Source: Planctomycetota bacterium (lineage in GTDB: Bacteria; Planctomycetota; Phycisphaerae; Phycisphaerales; Phycisphaeraceae). From it: a stretch of 64,000 nucleotides of DNA. The stretch is taken from contig JAPLMQ010000295.1 of the NCBI GenBank assembly GCA_026386955.1, positions 23,561-87,560 on the forward strand. The letters run 5' to 3'. Positions within the stretch are counted from its first letter, which is position 1, and every line of letters starts with the position of its first letter. The position numbers and the translations under genes were made by a program. Positions 15,652 to 24,231 of the stretch are shown here, piece by piece. Below the pieces are notes generated by a model that was not told the origin of the DNA, searched no databases, and was given only the letters and a program-made list of their open reading frames with translations.

Positions 15652-17466
15652 TCACGGAATGACGGGCAACACAAGGTGCGAAGGCCTCGTCTTGTCGTGC
15701 CAGATCGTCTGCCGGGCGACGGCCATCTTCGCGCTGCGGTTGGGGTGCTCGCCCGTGTTGAGGTTGCGGTCCCAGAGCGGGAAGTTGCTGCTGGTGATCT
15801 CCAGCCGAATGCAATGCCCCTTCTTGAAGAGGTTGCTGGTCACCTGCAGGTCGATCTCGTATTCGACCACAGCCCCGGGCGTGACCAGCTCCGGGCGCAT
15901 CCAGTCGCCGGCGCGGAAGCGGGCCCGGATCATGCCCTCGGTGATGTTGATCGCCTTGCCGTCGGGGTGGACGTCGACCAGCCGGGCGACCCAGTCGGTG
16001 TCGGGCCCGCTGGTGGTGGCCCAGAGTCGCAGGCTGACGGGGCCGGTGACCTCGACGTCGGCCTCGAGCGGCGGGGTGGTGTAGACGAGCATGTCGGCGC
16101 GGTCCTCGTTGGGGCCCTGGTCGCAGGGGCCGCACCAGATGAGCTTCTTGTAGAAGTCGTTCCACGGGCCGATGGAGTGGTTTCCGCCGCGGGTCATCAT
16201 GGGGTTGGCGGGGTCGTAGTCGTAGCGGTCGGCGTCGCTGCCGGCGACGCCCGAGGGGGCGACGAGGCGGAGCAGGCCGTCGCCGGCGCGGGTGTTGGCG
16301 TGGCCTCCGCTGTGGAGGTAGTAGTTGGTGTAGCGCGTGCGGGCGAGCGGCCACTCGTCCTCGTCGCGCCAGGTGTTCGCGCCCATGACGAAGAGCCGCA
16401 GCGGGCGGTCGCCCAGGCCGTCGGCGGGGTGGATGCCCTTGAAGACGCGGTCGAACCACTTGCGGTAGATGCCGGTGGCGTGAAAGCCGGAGTCGGGGCC
16501 GAAGTCGACGGCGCGCTGGCCGTCGGCGGTGGGCTCGAGGCCGTGGTGGTGGCCCCACGGGCCGAGCAGGAGCTTGTGGCCCTGCGCGATCTCGGGCGTC
16601 TTGGCCTTGGCCCGCATCTGCTGCCACTGGTAGATCATCTCGGCCGGGTAGTAGTCGTACCACCCGCAGACCTGCAGCGAGGGCATGGTGAAATGCTCGT
16701 GCTTGTCGCGGATGGTGATCTGCTTCCACCAGTCGGTGCGGGTGATGTTCTCCGTCACCTCGCGCCACATGTCGCTCTTGCCGGCGCCGCAGACCAGGTC
16801 GATGGTCTCGAGCGGGAGGTGCTTGCAGAGCTTCTCGACGTCGAAGAAGCCCATGGCGCTGTTGTTGTTGACGCGCGAGCCGACGTCGAAGCAGAGCCAC
16901 CAGAAGGTGAGGAAGAGGCTCATCGCGCCGTAGTTGTAGAAGCCGCGGATGAAGGCGTCGCCGGGGAGGAAGGTGGGCAGGATCGCGTCGGGCATGCCGT
17001 CCGGGACAGGCGGGCCCGCGCTGACGACCCCGCCGCGCCCCACGCCCGCGCCGGCGGCGCCGACCACGCCGAGGTATTGGATCCACCCGAGGTACGACGG
17101 CCCCATCGTGCCGACCTGCCCGTTGCACCACTCCTGCTTGCGGATCCACGCCAGCGTGTCGGGCGTGTCGGTCGTCTCATGGAGCATGGGGTAGAACTGC
17201 CCCTCGGAGTCGTTGCGCCCGCGGGTGTCCTGGCAGACGAAGACGTAGCCGTTCTTGGTCCACTGGTCCCACCCGTCGAGCCAGCCGAGCCTGCCATAGG
17301 GCGTGCGCTGGACGACGACGGGATAGCGCCCGGGCTTTTCGGGGAGGAAGATGGTGGTGGCGAGGCGCACGCCGTCGCGCATGGGGACCCAAGCCTGGCG
17401 GAGGAAGCGGCAGCCGCGGGCTTGGCCGTAGTCGACGGAGGCGACGGGAACGGATGGGTTGGTCAT
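15652..17466 (-). CDS. CocE/NonD-family serine hydrolase (X-Pro dipeptidyl-peptidase-like acyl hydrolase)
   Basis: A 604-residue alpha/beta hydrolase. The N-terminus MTNPSVP is followed by the S15-family opening MRDGVRLATTIFLPEKPGRY. The nucleophile is probably Ser124 in MGPSYLGW, in the family-specific Gly-x-Ser-Tyr-x-Gly setting. The catalytic His is likely in LLGPWGHHHG. The C-terminal third (ATTSGPDTDWVARLVDVHPDG and onward) is the jelly-roll domain typical of CocE and of cephalosporin/glutaryl acylases. There is no signal peptide, so it is probably cytoplasmic. The substrate is an ester or amide and cannot be named. It has no operon partner: the next gene upstream starts over 600 bp away on the same strand with another gene in between. 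Confidence 0.85.
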   Translation of the reverse strand: MTNPSVPVASVDYGQARGCRFLRQAWVPMRDGVRLATTIFLPEKPGRYPVVVQRTPYGRLGWLDGWDQWTKNGYVFVCQDTRGRNDSEGQFYPMLHETTDTPDTLAWIRKQEWCNGQVGTMGPSYLGWIQYLGVVGAAGAGVGRGGVVSAGPPVPDGMPDAILPTFLPGDAFIRGFYNYGAMSLFLTFWWLCFDVGSRVNNNSAMGFFDVEKLCKHLPLETIDLVCGAGKSDMWREVTENITRTDWWKQITIRDKHEHFTMPSLQVCGWYDYYPAEMIYQWQQMRAKAKTPEIAQGHKLLLGPWGHHHGLEPTADGQRAVDFGPDSGFHATGIYRKWFDRVFKGIHPADGLGDRPLRLFVMGANTWRDEDEWPLARTRYTNYYLHSGGHANTRAGDGLLRLVAPSGVAGSDADRYDYDPANPMMTRGGNHSIGPWNDFYKKLIWCGPCDQGPNEDRADMLVYTTPPLEADVEVTGPVSLRLWATTSGPDTDWVARLVDVHPDGKAINITEGMIRARFRAGDWMRPELVTPGAVVEYEIDLQVTSNLFKKGHCIRLEITSSNFPLWDRNLNTGEHPNRSAKMAVARQTIWHDKTRPSHLVLPVIP

Positions 17467-17497
17467 GCGAGGCAGGATAGCGGAGGGGAGGCGGGGA

Positions 17498-18070
17498 TCA
17501 ATCGGCGTGCGGCTTGGGCTTCATCCACTTTGGAACGTAAAACGTCTCGTCAGGAATCTTCGTGGGCAACTCGAATCCCGCCTTCGCCATCCGGCGCACG
17601 AACGGCCCGGCCGACCTTCGGTTCGCGAACTCGATGAAGATCACATCGTGGTGGTTGAGCGTGGCGAAACATCGGCCATGGTCGGGGATCAGGTGAACGT
17701 CGTCGTCGGGCCCCGTGCAGACCATCGCCAAGTGGTAGAGCAAGGCCAGTCCTTCGTGTGACTGGCCCATGCTGAACCGCAGGGCGCCGCGACCTCCCAA
17801 TGGGATGCCGAGCGCGCGCAGCACGTGTTCGTGAGCGTCGAGCGATCGCCACGTGTAGGCCGGGTTGCTCCGTCCCCAGGGAGAGAAACCCCGCTTGCAG
17901 AGATGGAAATGCGTGCGGGGCTTGAGCAGGTCCAGAACGCTTTGCAGCAGCGAGAACAGCCGCGGGGGCGGGAGCGACGTGAGGTAGAACCGATAGTCGG
18001 CCGCGGGGTTCGGAAAATGAAAAAACCCCGCCCCGGGCTCAGCGTCGAACGAAAGGCCGAGCTTGGCCAT
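17498..18070 (-). CDS. Conserved-looking hypothetical protein with repeated terminal motif
   Basis: A 190-residue soluble protein of unknown family. It is rich in His and aromatic residues (HEHVLRALGIP, GQSHEGLALLYHLAMVCTG, TLNHHDVIFIEFANR). The segment around the annotated start (FVARMAKLGLSF..., where FVAR lies upstream of the ATG in the same frame) resembles a segment near the C-terminus (FVRRMAKAGFELP), suggesting an internal duplication and a true start upstream of the first ATG. The same frame is open back to the DUF4870 stop at 18134, but contains no ATG, GTG or TTG, only CTG. Base use matches its neighbours. Confidence 0.55.
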   Translation of the reverse strand: MAKLGLSFDAEPGAGFFHFPNPAADYRFYLTSLPPPRLFSLLQSVLDLLKPRTHFHLCKRGFSPWGRSNPAYTWRSLDAHEHVLRALGIPLGGRGALRFSMGQSHEGLALLYHLAMVCTGPDDDVHLIPDHGRCFATLNHHDVIFIEFANRRSAGPFVRRMAKAGFELPTKIPDETFYVPKWMKPKPHAD

Positions 18071-18133
18071 CCGGGCGACGAAGGTGGGGCGCGGGCTGAG
18101 TTTCAGAAGCGATGTCCCAGGCGCGGGTGGGAT

Positions 18134-18484
18134 TCACTTGATCAGCCTCAGCGCGAACGGGTAGCGGTAATCCTTGCCCTCATGGGCCTTGAGCCCGGCG
18201 ATGAGGGAGAGGACCAGGTTGGCGATGCCCAGAACGGGGAGCAGGATGATGCCGATGATCGTGACGATGAGCACGACGGCGGCGATCAGCATGGTGATCT
18301 GGAAATTGAGCGCCTCCTTGCCCTGGCTGTTGACGAAGGGCATCGAGTCCTTCTTGACCAGCCAGATGACCAGCGGACCGATGATGGGGAAGAAGATCGC
18401 GACGATGTGGGCGAGCATGCCCCAGAGGCGTTCATCGGCCGAGGGGCCTCAGCCGGCGGCGGGGACTTCGGGGGTCTGCGTCAT
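18134..18484 (-). pseudogene. DUF4870-family membrane protein with in-frame TGA at codon 12
   Basis: The DUF4870 core is clear: ADERLWGMLAHIVAIFFPII is followed by a Lys-rich loop, KEALNFQ, and two further membrane segments ending near the C-terminus (GLKAHEGKDYRYPFALRLIK). The natural start appears to be the ATG at 18484, which has a strong ribosome-binding site (AAAGGA, about 8 bases) and encodes MTQTPEVPAAG. Codon 12 (18449-18451) is TGA, after which the frame continues GPSADERLWG into the conserved core. The next usable start is the ATG at 18418, inside the conserved block and without the ERLWG residues. TGA is a normal stop elsewhere in the window. Possible explanations are a recent nonsense mutation, re-initiation giving a 94-residue protein, readthrough, or a sequencing error. 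Confidence 0.75.
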
Positions 18485-18655
18485 GGAAGGTTCCTTTGCG
18501 GTGTTGGCTGGGTGGGTCCCGGGCGCGGAAGCGAAAAACACGATGACGAATGGCGACAGTGTATCGGATGGAGGCCCCGGGGCAACGCCTTTTCGCCGCG
18601 CAAGCCCGGGGAAACCCCGGCCCGCCGCGCCTCAGCAGCGGTTATCATCCCCGGC

Positions 18656-19864
18656 ATGAGCGACGTCGAATCCCACCTCCAGCAACTCTCCCGCGGCGTC
18701 GAGGCGATCTACAGCCTCGAGGAGCTGCGCAAGAAACTCCAGTCCGGCAAGGCCCTGCGCATCAAGCTGGGCATGGACCCCACCGCCCCCGACATCCACC
18801 TGGGGCACAGCGTGGTCCTCCGCAAGCTGCGCCAGTTCCAGGACCTGGGCCACACGGCCGTGCTGATCATCGGCGACTACACCGCCCGCATCGGCGACCC
18901 CACCGGGCGCGACACCACCCGCCCCGTCCTCGACGAGGCGGCGATCCTCCGCAACGCCCGCACCTACCTCGAGCAGGCGGGGCGCGTCCTCGACACCTCC
19001 CCGGGCAAGATCGAGGTCCGCCACAACTCCGAGTGGCTCTCCAAGCTCTCCTTCGCCGACGTGCTCCGGCTCACCGGCATGGTCACCGTGCAGCAGATGC
19101 TGCACCGCGAGAACTTCAAGCTGCGCATGGAGCAGCAGCGCGAGATCGTCCTCAGCGAATTCATGTACCCGATCATGCAGGCCTACGACTCGGTGGTGAT
19201 CAAGAGCGACGTGGAGCTGGGCGGGACCGACCAGACCTTCAACAACCTCATGGGCCGGGAGCTGATGTCGAAGCACGACATGGCCAAGCAGGTGGTCATG
19301 GTGATGCCGATCCTCGTGGGGCTCGACGGGCACGAGAAGATGAGCAAGTCGAAGGGGAACTACGTGGCGGTGACCGAGCCGCCCGCGGAGATGTTCGGGA
19401 AGATCATGAGCATCCCCGACGCGCTGATGTCGAACTACTTCCAGTTGCTCACCGCGCTGCCGCCGGAGCGGATCACCAGCATCCTCGACTCATCGCAGAC
19501 GCACCCGCGCGACGCGAAGGACATCCTCGGCCGGGTGATCGTGGAGGAGTTCCACGGGCGCGAGGGGGCGGAGCTGGCCAGCGCCGAGTTCCGCCGGCGC
19601 TTCTCGCAGGGCGGCGGCGGACTGCCGACCGACCTGGAGACCAAGGTCGTGCCCGCGCTGGCGCAGGGGGCGATGGGGATGCTCGACCTGATCTGCGCCG
19701 TGGGCTTCGCGACGAGCAAGTCCGACGCCCGCCGGCTGGTCGAGCAAGGCGGCGTCACGCTCGACGACCAGAAGATCACCGACCCCAAGGCGACGGTGTC
19801 CGTCGCGGGCGAGGGGATCCTGCGCGTGGGCAAGCGGCGCGTCTGCAAGATCAAGGCGTCGTGA
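18656..19864 (+). CDS. tyrS: Tyrosyl-tRNA synthetase
   Basis: A 402-residue class I synthetase that charges tRNA-Tyr. The HIGH-type motif is HLGH at 48-51 within GMDPTAPDIHLGHS, and the KMSKS loop is at 228-232. YPIMQAYDSVVI and ELGGTDQTFN are the tyrosine-binding segments. The C-terminal S4-like RNA-binding domain covers about 335-402 (SKSDARRLVEQGGVTLDDQK). The sequence is of the bacterial TyrRS form with DPTAPDIHLGH. The ATG at 18656 is chosen because the longer frame upstream has no family similarity. A TATCAT box lies just upstream (about 18643), suggesting a very short leader. It converges on motB, with a terminator between them. Confidence 0.95.
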   Translation: MSDVESHLQQLSRGVEAIYSLEELRKKLQSGKALRIKLGMDPTAPDIHLGHSVVLRKLRQFQDLGHTAVLIIGDYTARIGDPTGRDTTRPVLDEAAILRNARTYLEQAGRVLDTSPGKIEVRHNSEWLSKLSFADVLRLTGMVTVQQMLHRENFKLRMEQQREIVLSEFMYPIMQAYDSVVIKSDVELGGTDQTFNNLMGRELMSKHDMAKQVVMVMPILVGLDGHEKMSKSKGNYVAVTEPPAEMFGKIMSIPDALMSNYFQLLTALPPERITSILDSSQTHPRDAKDILGRVIVEEFHGREGAELASAEFRRRFSQGGGGLPTDLETKVVPALAQGAMGMLDLICAVGFATSKSDARRLVEQGGVTLDDQKITDPKATVSVAGEGILRVGKRRVCKIKAS

Positions 19865-19902
19865 GCGAAGAGACGCCGAAGTGAATTGAAGTGCGATCAG
19901 GT

Positions 19903-19936
19903 TCAAAGCCCGGGCACTGCGGCGCCTGGGGTTTGA
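19903..19936. terminator. Terminator-like hairpin between tyrS and motB
   Basis: TCAAAGCCCGGGCACTGC pairs imperfectly with GGCGCCTGGGGTTTGA. It is closely related to the fba terminator. It lies between converging genes and could serve both directions. Confidence 0.65.
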
Positions 19937-19943
19937 GGCTCGC

Positions 19944-20822
19944 TCACTCGTGCGAGCGTTCAGCAGGCACGTGTTCGCCCGACGCGTGCTCGTCCGACTT
20001 GCCCTCGCCCGGCTTCTGAATCGGATCGTTCAACAGGTCATCCGTCACCACCACCTCGACGCGCTGGTTCTGCCTATGGTCGGTGGGGTTGTAGGCCTGC
20101 TCCTTGGCGTGCTCGTTGTCGCCGCAGGCGATGATGCGGACCTGCCTGCGGTCCATCCCGCCCTCGGAGAGGACGCGCTCGACCGCCAAGGCCCGCTCGA
20201 AGGAGAGCGTCCAGGCCTTGTCGGCCAATCGGAAGCCCTCGGCCGCGCTGACGTGGCCGCGGAGCTCGATGATCAGCCGCAGCCCCTTGATCTGGGCGGC
20301 GAAGTTCAGCAGTTGCTCGCGCGACGCGGGGCTGAGCGTCCTGGATTCGTCGTCGAACCAGACCATCCCGCCCGGAAAGTGCAGGTCGCTGGGGCGGACC
20401 GACTGCACGTCATGGTCCTTCCCGCGCACGGCGGCGTCCGTCGAGCTGCCCGAGGCCCGCTGAATCATCCGCTTGACCATGATCGCGTCCTCGGGCTTGC
20501 GCGAGGTGATCGAGACGGGGTTGTTGAAGGCCTCGCGGATGGCGATGGAGAGGTCGACCATGTCGGCCGACTGCTCGCCGCCCTTGCCCTCGCCCTGCAC
20601 GGGCTTGACGTCGGAGCCCTTGGGGCCCATGTTCATCGCGAGCATGATGACGAAGAAGCCCATCATGAGCGTGACGTTGTCGGCGAAGGAGATCAGCCAT
20701 TCCGGCGCGCCCTCGTGCTCCTCGTGGCTGCCCCCGCCGCCGTGGCCTCCCCCGCCGTGCTTCTTGCCGCCGCCGTGGGAGCCGTGCTCGCCTTCGCCGT
20801 GTTTTTCTTCGTGCTCGGCCAT
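19944..20822 (-). CDS. motB: MotB/OmpA-family stator-type protein with His/Gly-rich N-terminus
   Basis: A 292-residue inner-membrane protein with one membrane segment and a C-terminal OmpA-like peptidoglycan-binding domain. The ion-channel aspartate is Asp48 in SFADNVTLMM. The periplasmic OmpA part (about 155-270) contains LIIELRGHVS and NQRVEVVVTDD, as in MotB/PomB/TolR relatives. The first 36 residues hold eight His and many Gly (for example HGGGGHGGGGSH), which is unusual and could bind metal or sense pH on the cytoplasmic side. It follows motA by 77 bp on the same strand, so the two form an operon. No other flagellar gene is present, so the pair may power swimming, gliding or another proton-driven process. 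Confidence 0.88.
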   Translation of the reverse strand: MAEHEEKHGEGEHGSHGGGKKHGGGGHGGGGSHEEHEGAPEWLISFADNVTLMMGFFVIMLAMNMGPKGSDVKPVQGEGKGGEQSADMVDLSIAIREAFNNPVSITSRKPEDAIMVKRMIQRASGSSTDAAVRGKDHDVQSVRPSDLHFPGGMVWFDDESRTLSPASREQLLNFAAQIKGLRLIIELRGHVSAAEGFRLADKAWTLSFERALAVERVLSEGGMDRRQVRIIACGDNEHAKEQAYNPTDHRQNQRVEVVVTDDLLNDPIQKPGEGKSDEHASGEHVPAERSHE

Positions 20823-20899
20823 GACTGGGGCTCGCGGGGCTGGTGCGGAGAATCGGTTGCGGAAAACCAGAATGCTGCGGACTCACTGCGCCAATCGGC

Positions 20900-21688
20900 T
20901 CACGCCGCGGCCTTGAGCTTCTCGCGGGTGACCGCGGGGAGGAAGGCGTACATCTTCTCGAGCATCAGCCGCGGGTTGTCGCCCGCCTGGAGGGACATGA
21001 CGCCCTGGAGGGTCATCTCCCGGCTGATGAGCTCCTCGGAGGAGCGGAGCGCGAGCTTGTCGCCGATGGGGCCGCAGATGGCGTTGGCCAGGACGGTGCC
21101 GTACATCGTCGCGCAGACGGCGACCGCCAGCGACTTGCCCAGGGCGCCGATGCTGCCGCCCTCGAGGTTGCCGAACATGCCGACCTGACCGACGAGCGTG
21201 CCGACCAGCCCCCACCCGGGGCCGTAGAGCTTGATGAGGTCGAAGAACTTCTTGCCCGCCTTGTGGCGCTCCTGCATGGCCATGATCTCCATGCGCAGCG
21301 TCGACTCGATCGCGTTGGGGTCCATGCCGTCGATCGCCATGCGCAGGCCCTTGACCAGGAATGGGTCGACGGCCTTGAGCTTCTCGGCCTCGGCCTCGAG
21401 GGAGAGGATGCCGTCGCGGCGGGTCTTCTCGGCGAGGGTGCTCATGAGCTTGACGATCTCGACCGGGTCGCGCCCGGAGTTGAACATGTACTTGCGCAGG
21501 TAGCTGCCCAGCCCGAGCACCTTGTCGAGCGGCATCGACATGAAGACGACGCTGATGCTTCCGCCGAAGACCATCAGGAAGCCTTCCTGCGAATAGAACA
21601 TCATCAGGTTGCCGTGCGACGTCTCCATGAAGACGAAGCCGAGGATGACCACGCAGATCATCAGGCCGATGAAGCTTGCCTTGTCCAT
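20900..21688 (-). CDS. motA: MotA-family proton channel protein
   Basis: A 262-residue MotA/ExbB-type protein with about four membrane segments: two at the N-terminus (FIGLMICVVILGFVF and the SQEGFLMVFGGSISVVFMS region) and two after a cytoplasmic loop. The loop carries the charged stretch that contacts the rotor in flagellar MotA (TLAEKTRRDGILSLEAEAEK). LYGPGWGLVGTLVGQVG and ATMYGTVLANAICGPIGDKL match the conserved third and fourth membrane segments with their prolines. The ATG at 21688 is preferred to one at 21721 because GGAAGGCGGAG precedes it. It is first in a two-gene operon with motB. Confidence 0.9.
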   Translation of the reverse strand: MDKASFIGLMICVVILGFVFMETSHGNLMMFYSQEGFLMVFGGSISVVFMSMPLDKVLGLGSYLRKYMFNSGRDPVEIVKLMSTLAEKTRRDGILSLEAEAEKLKAVDPFLVKGLRMAIDGMDPNAIESTLRMEIMAMQERHKAGKKFFDLIKLYGPGWGLVGTLVGQVGMFGNLEGGSIGALGKSLAVAVCATMYGTVLANAICGPIGDKLALRSSEELISREMTLQGVMSLQAGDNPRLMLEKMYAFLPAVTREKLKAAA

Positions 21689-21889
21689 GAATGCTCCGCC
21701 TTCCGTTGGCTGTGCCCGCAAAACGCGCGCGGGCTGTCGCCGGTCCTAGGTCCAGAATCGGCAGGACGCGGGGGCCACTTAAGCCGTTGGTGACGTTTGG
21801 GAAGAGTGGAGGCGGAACAAAACGCCCAGACGGAGGGGAAGGCGGGCGTGGGCGGCGGTTTTATCGGGCGTGGGGTGTTCGCGGTTCGT

Positions 21890-22414
21890 TCACCCACCGC
21901 CCTGCGGCGGCACCGTGCGCTCCCAATCCAATTCGAGCTTGGTGTTGGGGAACAACACCTGCTTACGTCCCTTGAGATGGGCCGTGAAGGTGCGCGGGTC
22001 GTACGTCCCGCTCATCTCCACGCGGATCTCGGCGATCTGGCCTGCCATCGGGGGCAGGCCGAAGGCCGTCACCTCCACCGACTCGGGCATCGAGAAGGCG
22101 AACCACGGGACGCTCAGGTGGACCTCGTCCAATTCGGGAAGGGCCTCCAGCGCGAGCTGGGCCCGATGGAGCTCGCGGCGCTGGGGCCCGGTCATGACCT
22201 GCCACGTGACGAGCAGCGCGAGGAGCAGGCCGAGCATGATGCCCCAGACGACCCAGACCCCGCGCGGCAGGCGCGCGAGGCGGGCGCGCCACGTCGGGCC
22301 CTTGGGCAGGGCGCCGAAGCTGACGCTGCGCTTGCCGCGCGTCGCGCCGAGTTGCCGGGGGTTGGGGGACATCGCGGGGTTGGTTCGGGGCTCGAAGGGT
22401 TTCAGAAGACTCAC
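21890..22414 (-). CDS. Hypothetical single-pass membrane protein
   Basis: A 174-residue protein (or 160 residues from the internal ATG that encodes MSPNPRQ). A basic N-terminus is followed by one strong membrane segment (VVWGIMLGLLLALLVTWQVM, about residues 55-74) and a periplasmic beta-rich domain (VHLSVPWFAFSMPESVEVTA, VEMSGTYDPRTFTAHLKG). No family is recognised. The base composition is like its neighbours. It starts 61 bp downstream of a family B repeat element. Confidence 0.6.
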   Translation of the reverse strand: MSLLKPFEPRTNPAMSPNPRQLGATRGKRSVSFGALPKGPTWRARLARLPRGVWVVWGIMLGLLLALLVTWQVMTGPQRRELHRAQLALEALPELDEVHLSVPWFAFSMPESVEVTAFGLPPMAGQIAEIRVEMSGTYDPRTFTAHLKGRKQVLFPNTKLELDWERTVPPQGGG

Positions 22415-22474
22415 GCGGGAAACGTGGGACGCCTCTGGAACCTTATACGCCCCGCGGGGCCGGGGTGTTCCGTC

Positions 22475-22589
22475 TTGTTAGCCGGACGCGCAAGCGACGG
22501 ATGTTTGAATTGGTTTTTGGGCGAGGCTCGCGCGGCTTCACGCGGCTTCACGCGGACTAACTTCCGTCGCTTGCGCGTCCGGCTAACAA
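22475..22589. repeat. Family B inverted-repeat element, copy 1 (115 bp)
   Basis: Perfect 26-bp terminal inverted repeats: 22475-22500 reads TTGTTAGCCGGACGCGCAAG and onward, and 22564-22589 is its reverse complement. The core contains a short direct repeat (GCGGCTTCAC twice). It ends 8 bp from the stop of the Xer recombinase gene. The same end sequence recurs at 36700, 38330-38525 and 56299-56503. Confidence 0.88.
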
Positions 22590-22597
22590 TGCCCATC

Positions 22598-23986
22598 TCA
22601 CGGGCGCGGATGGAACTTCTCGATGACATGCTTGAGCCGCGAGGCGTCGACGTGCGTGTAGATCTGCGTGGTCTTGATGTTCGCGTGGCCGAGCAGCTCC
22701 TGCACCGCGCGGAGGTCGGCCCCGCCCGCGAGCAAATGCGTCGCGAAGGAATGCCGCAGCGTGTGCGGGTGGACGTCGCGCAGCCCCGCCCGGCGGGCGT
22801 GCTTGGTCACGACCTGCCAGACCACGATGCGCGTGATCGGCGCCCCGCTGCGCGAAAGCAGCAGGCGGTCCGTGGGCTTCTCGGCCCGCAGGAGCTTGGG
22901 GCGCAGCTCGCCCAGATAGAGCTTCGTCGCCTCCAGCGCAGGCCGGCCGATGGGGACGATCCGTTCCTTGTTCCCCTTTCCGATGACGCGGGCGACGCCC
23001 AAATCCATGTGCAGCCCGGTCAGGGTCAGGTCGGCCAACTCGCTGGCCCGCATGCCGCCCGCGTAGAGCAGCTCGAGCAGGGCGACGTCGCGCAGGTAGA
23101 GCGAATCGGTCTGCTGCGGGGCGGCGAGGAGCTTCTTGATCTGCGTCTGCCCCAGCACGTCGGGCACGGTCTGCCAGTTCGAGGGCTGGGTGAGCAGGTC
23201 GGCGGGGTCCTTGTCGAGCATCGCCGACGACTCGAGGAACCGCCCGAAGACGCGGATGGTCGCGACGTGGCGGGAGATCGAGCTGGTCGCCAGGCCGCGG
23301 GTGTCAAGGTGGCGGAGGTGGTCGGTGATGAGCGGATAAGTCAGGGCCTGCCAGCCGGGGACGCTCTTGGACTCGAGCCAGGCGGCGAGCTCGCGCAGGT
23401 CGGAGGCGTAGGCGGCGAGGGTGGCGTCGGCGAAGCCGCATTCGATGCGGCAGTAGCCCAGGAAATCGCGGATCGACTTCTCGAAGGGCGAGGCCGAGGG
23501 CGGGCCGGTGCGGGCGATCGGGGGACGGATGCCCGAGGGCGGGATGACGGGCAGCCGCGCGGGGATGGCGGCAGGAATCGCGGAGGCGCTCGACGAGCCG
23601 AGTCGTGCGGCGGCGGCGGGCGAACCGGCGAGGCCGGGGCGGGCGGCGGGAGGCGCGACGCGGGAAACCGGGCCGGCGGGCACGGCCGAGGGGATGCGCA
23701 TCGGGGCGGCGGCGCGATGTGGAAACGCCAGCGGCGGGACGGAGTTCGCCACGACCGCCGGCGAAGCGGGCGCGGGCTGGGCGGCGGGAGCCGTGGCGGT
23801 TCCGGGGCTTCCGGGGGGCGCGCCGCGCCGCACCGCCCGCAGCCGCATCGGCGGCACGGGCACGGGCAACGGCACCACCACCTCGGGATTCGAAGAGGAG
23901 GCCGCGGGCGACGCCGACGTCGACGTCAAAGTCGAAGTGGCAGCCGGACCGCTGAGCGATGTTTTCTTCTGGCTGTCGGTGCCCAT
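22598..23986 (-). CDS. xerD: XerC/XerD-type tyrosine recombinase with long Pro/Ala-rich N-terminal extension
   Basis: A 462-residue site-specific recombinase, presumably resolving chromosome dimers at dif. The catalytic domain is complete: Arg in GGMRASELADL, Lys in GKGNKERIVPIG, HTLRHSFATHLL, and LGHANIKTTQIYTHV with the nucleophile Tyr. The SAM-like N-terminal DNA-binding domain starts near residue 168 (FEKSIRDFLGYCR). Xer proteins are usually about 300 residues; here some 165 extra residues of Ala/Pro/Ser-rich low complexity precede the core. The ATG at 23986 is chosen because GGAGC and a long unbroken frame precede it; internal ATGs at codons 47 and 96 would shorten but not remove the extension. 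Which Xer paralogue it is cannot be told from this window. Confidence 0.88.
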   Translation of the reverse strand: MGTDSQKKTSLSGPAATSTLTSTSASPAASSSNPEVVVPLPVPVPPMRLRAVRRGAPPGSPGTATAPAAQPAPASPAVVANSVPPLAFPHRAAAPMRIPSAVPAGPVSRVAPPAARPGLAGSPAAAARLGSSSASAIPAAIPARLPVIPPSGIRPPIARTGPPSASPFEKSIRDFLGYCRIECGFADATLAAYASDLRELAAWLESKSVPGWQALTYPLITDHLRHLDTRGLATSSISRHVATIRVFGRFLESSAMLDKDPADLLTQPSNWQTVPDVLGQTQIKKLLAAPQQTDSLYLRDVALLELLYAGGMRASELADLTLTGLHMDLGVARVIGKGNKERIVPIGRPALEATKLYLGELRPKLLRAEKPTDRLLLSRSGAPITRIVVWQVVTKHARRAGLRDVHPHTLRHSFATHLLAGGADLRAVQELLGHANIKTTQIYTHVDASRLKHVIEKFHPRP

Positions 23987-24231
23987 GTTCCGCCCGCTCC
24001 TGCCACCGCCGACCGCACCGAACCCCTCGGGACGCGCTAAGAAATATCGACGCAACCCGCATTGGGGCGTGAATCGTCCATTCGTCGAAATCGCCGCCCT
24101 GGAATCGACGCGAGCCCCTTCCCGCTTGCCGGTACAATGCCCCGCTTCGCCACGCATCGCCTACGTCGGGCCCCCCGCTCCGCCCCCCTTCCCTCGTCTG
24201 CCTCCGCAACAGCCCCCTACCCGGACTCCCC

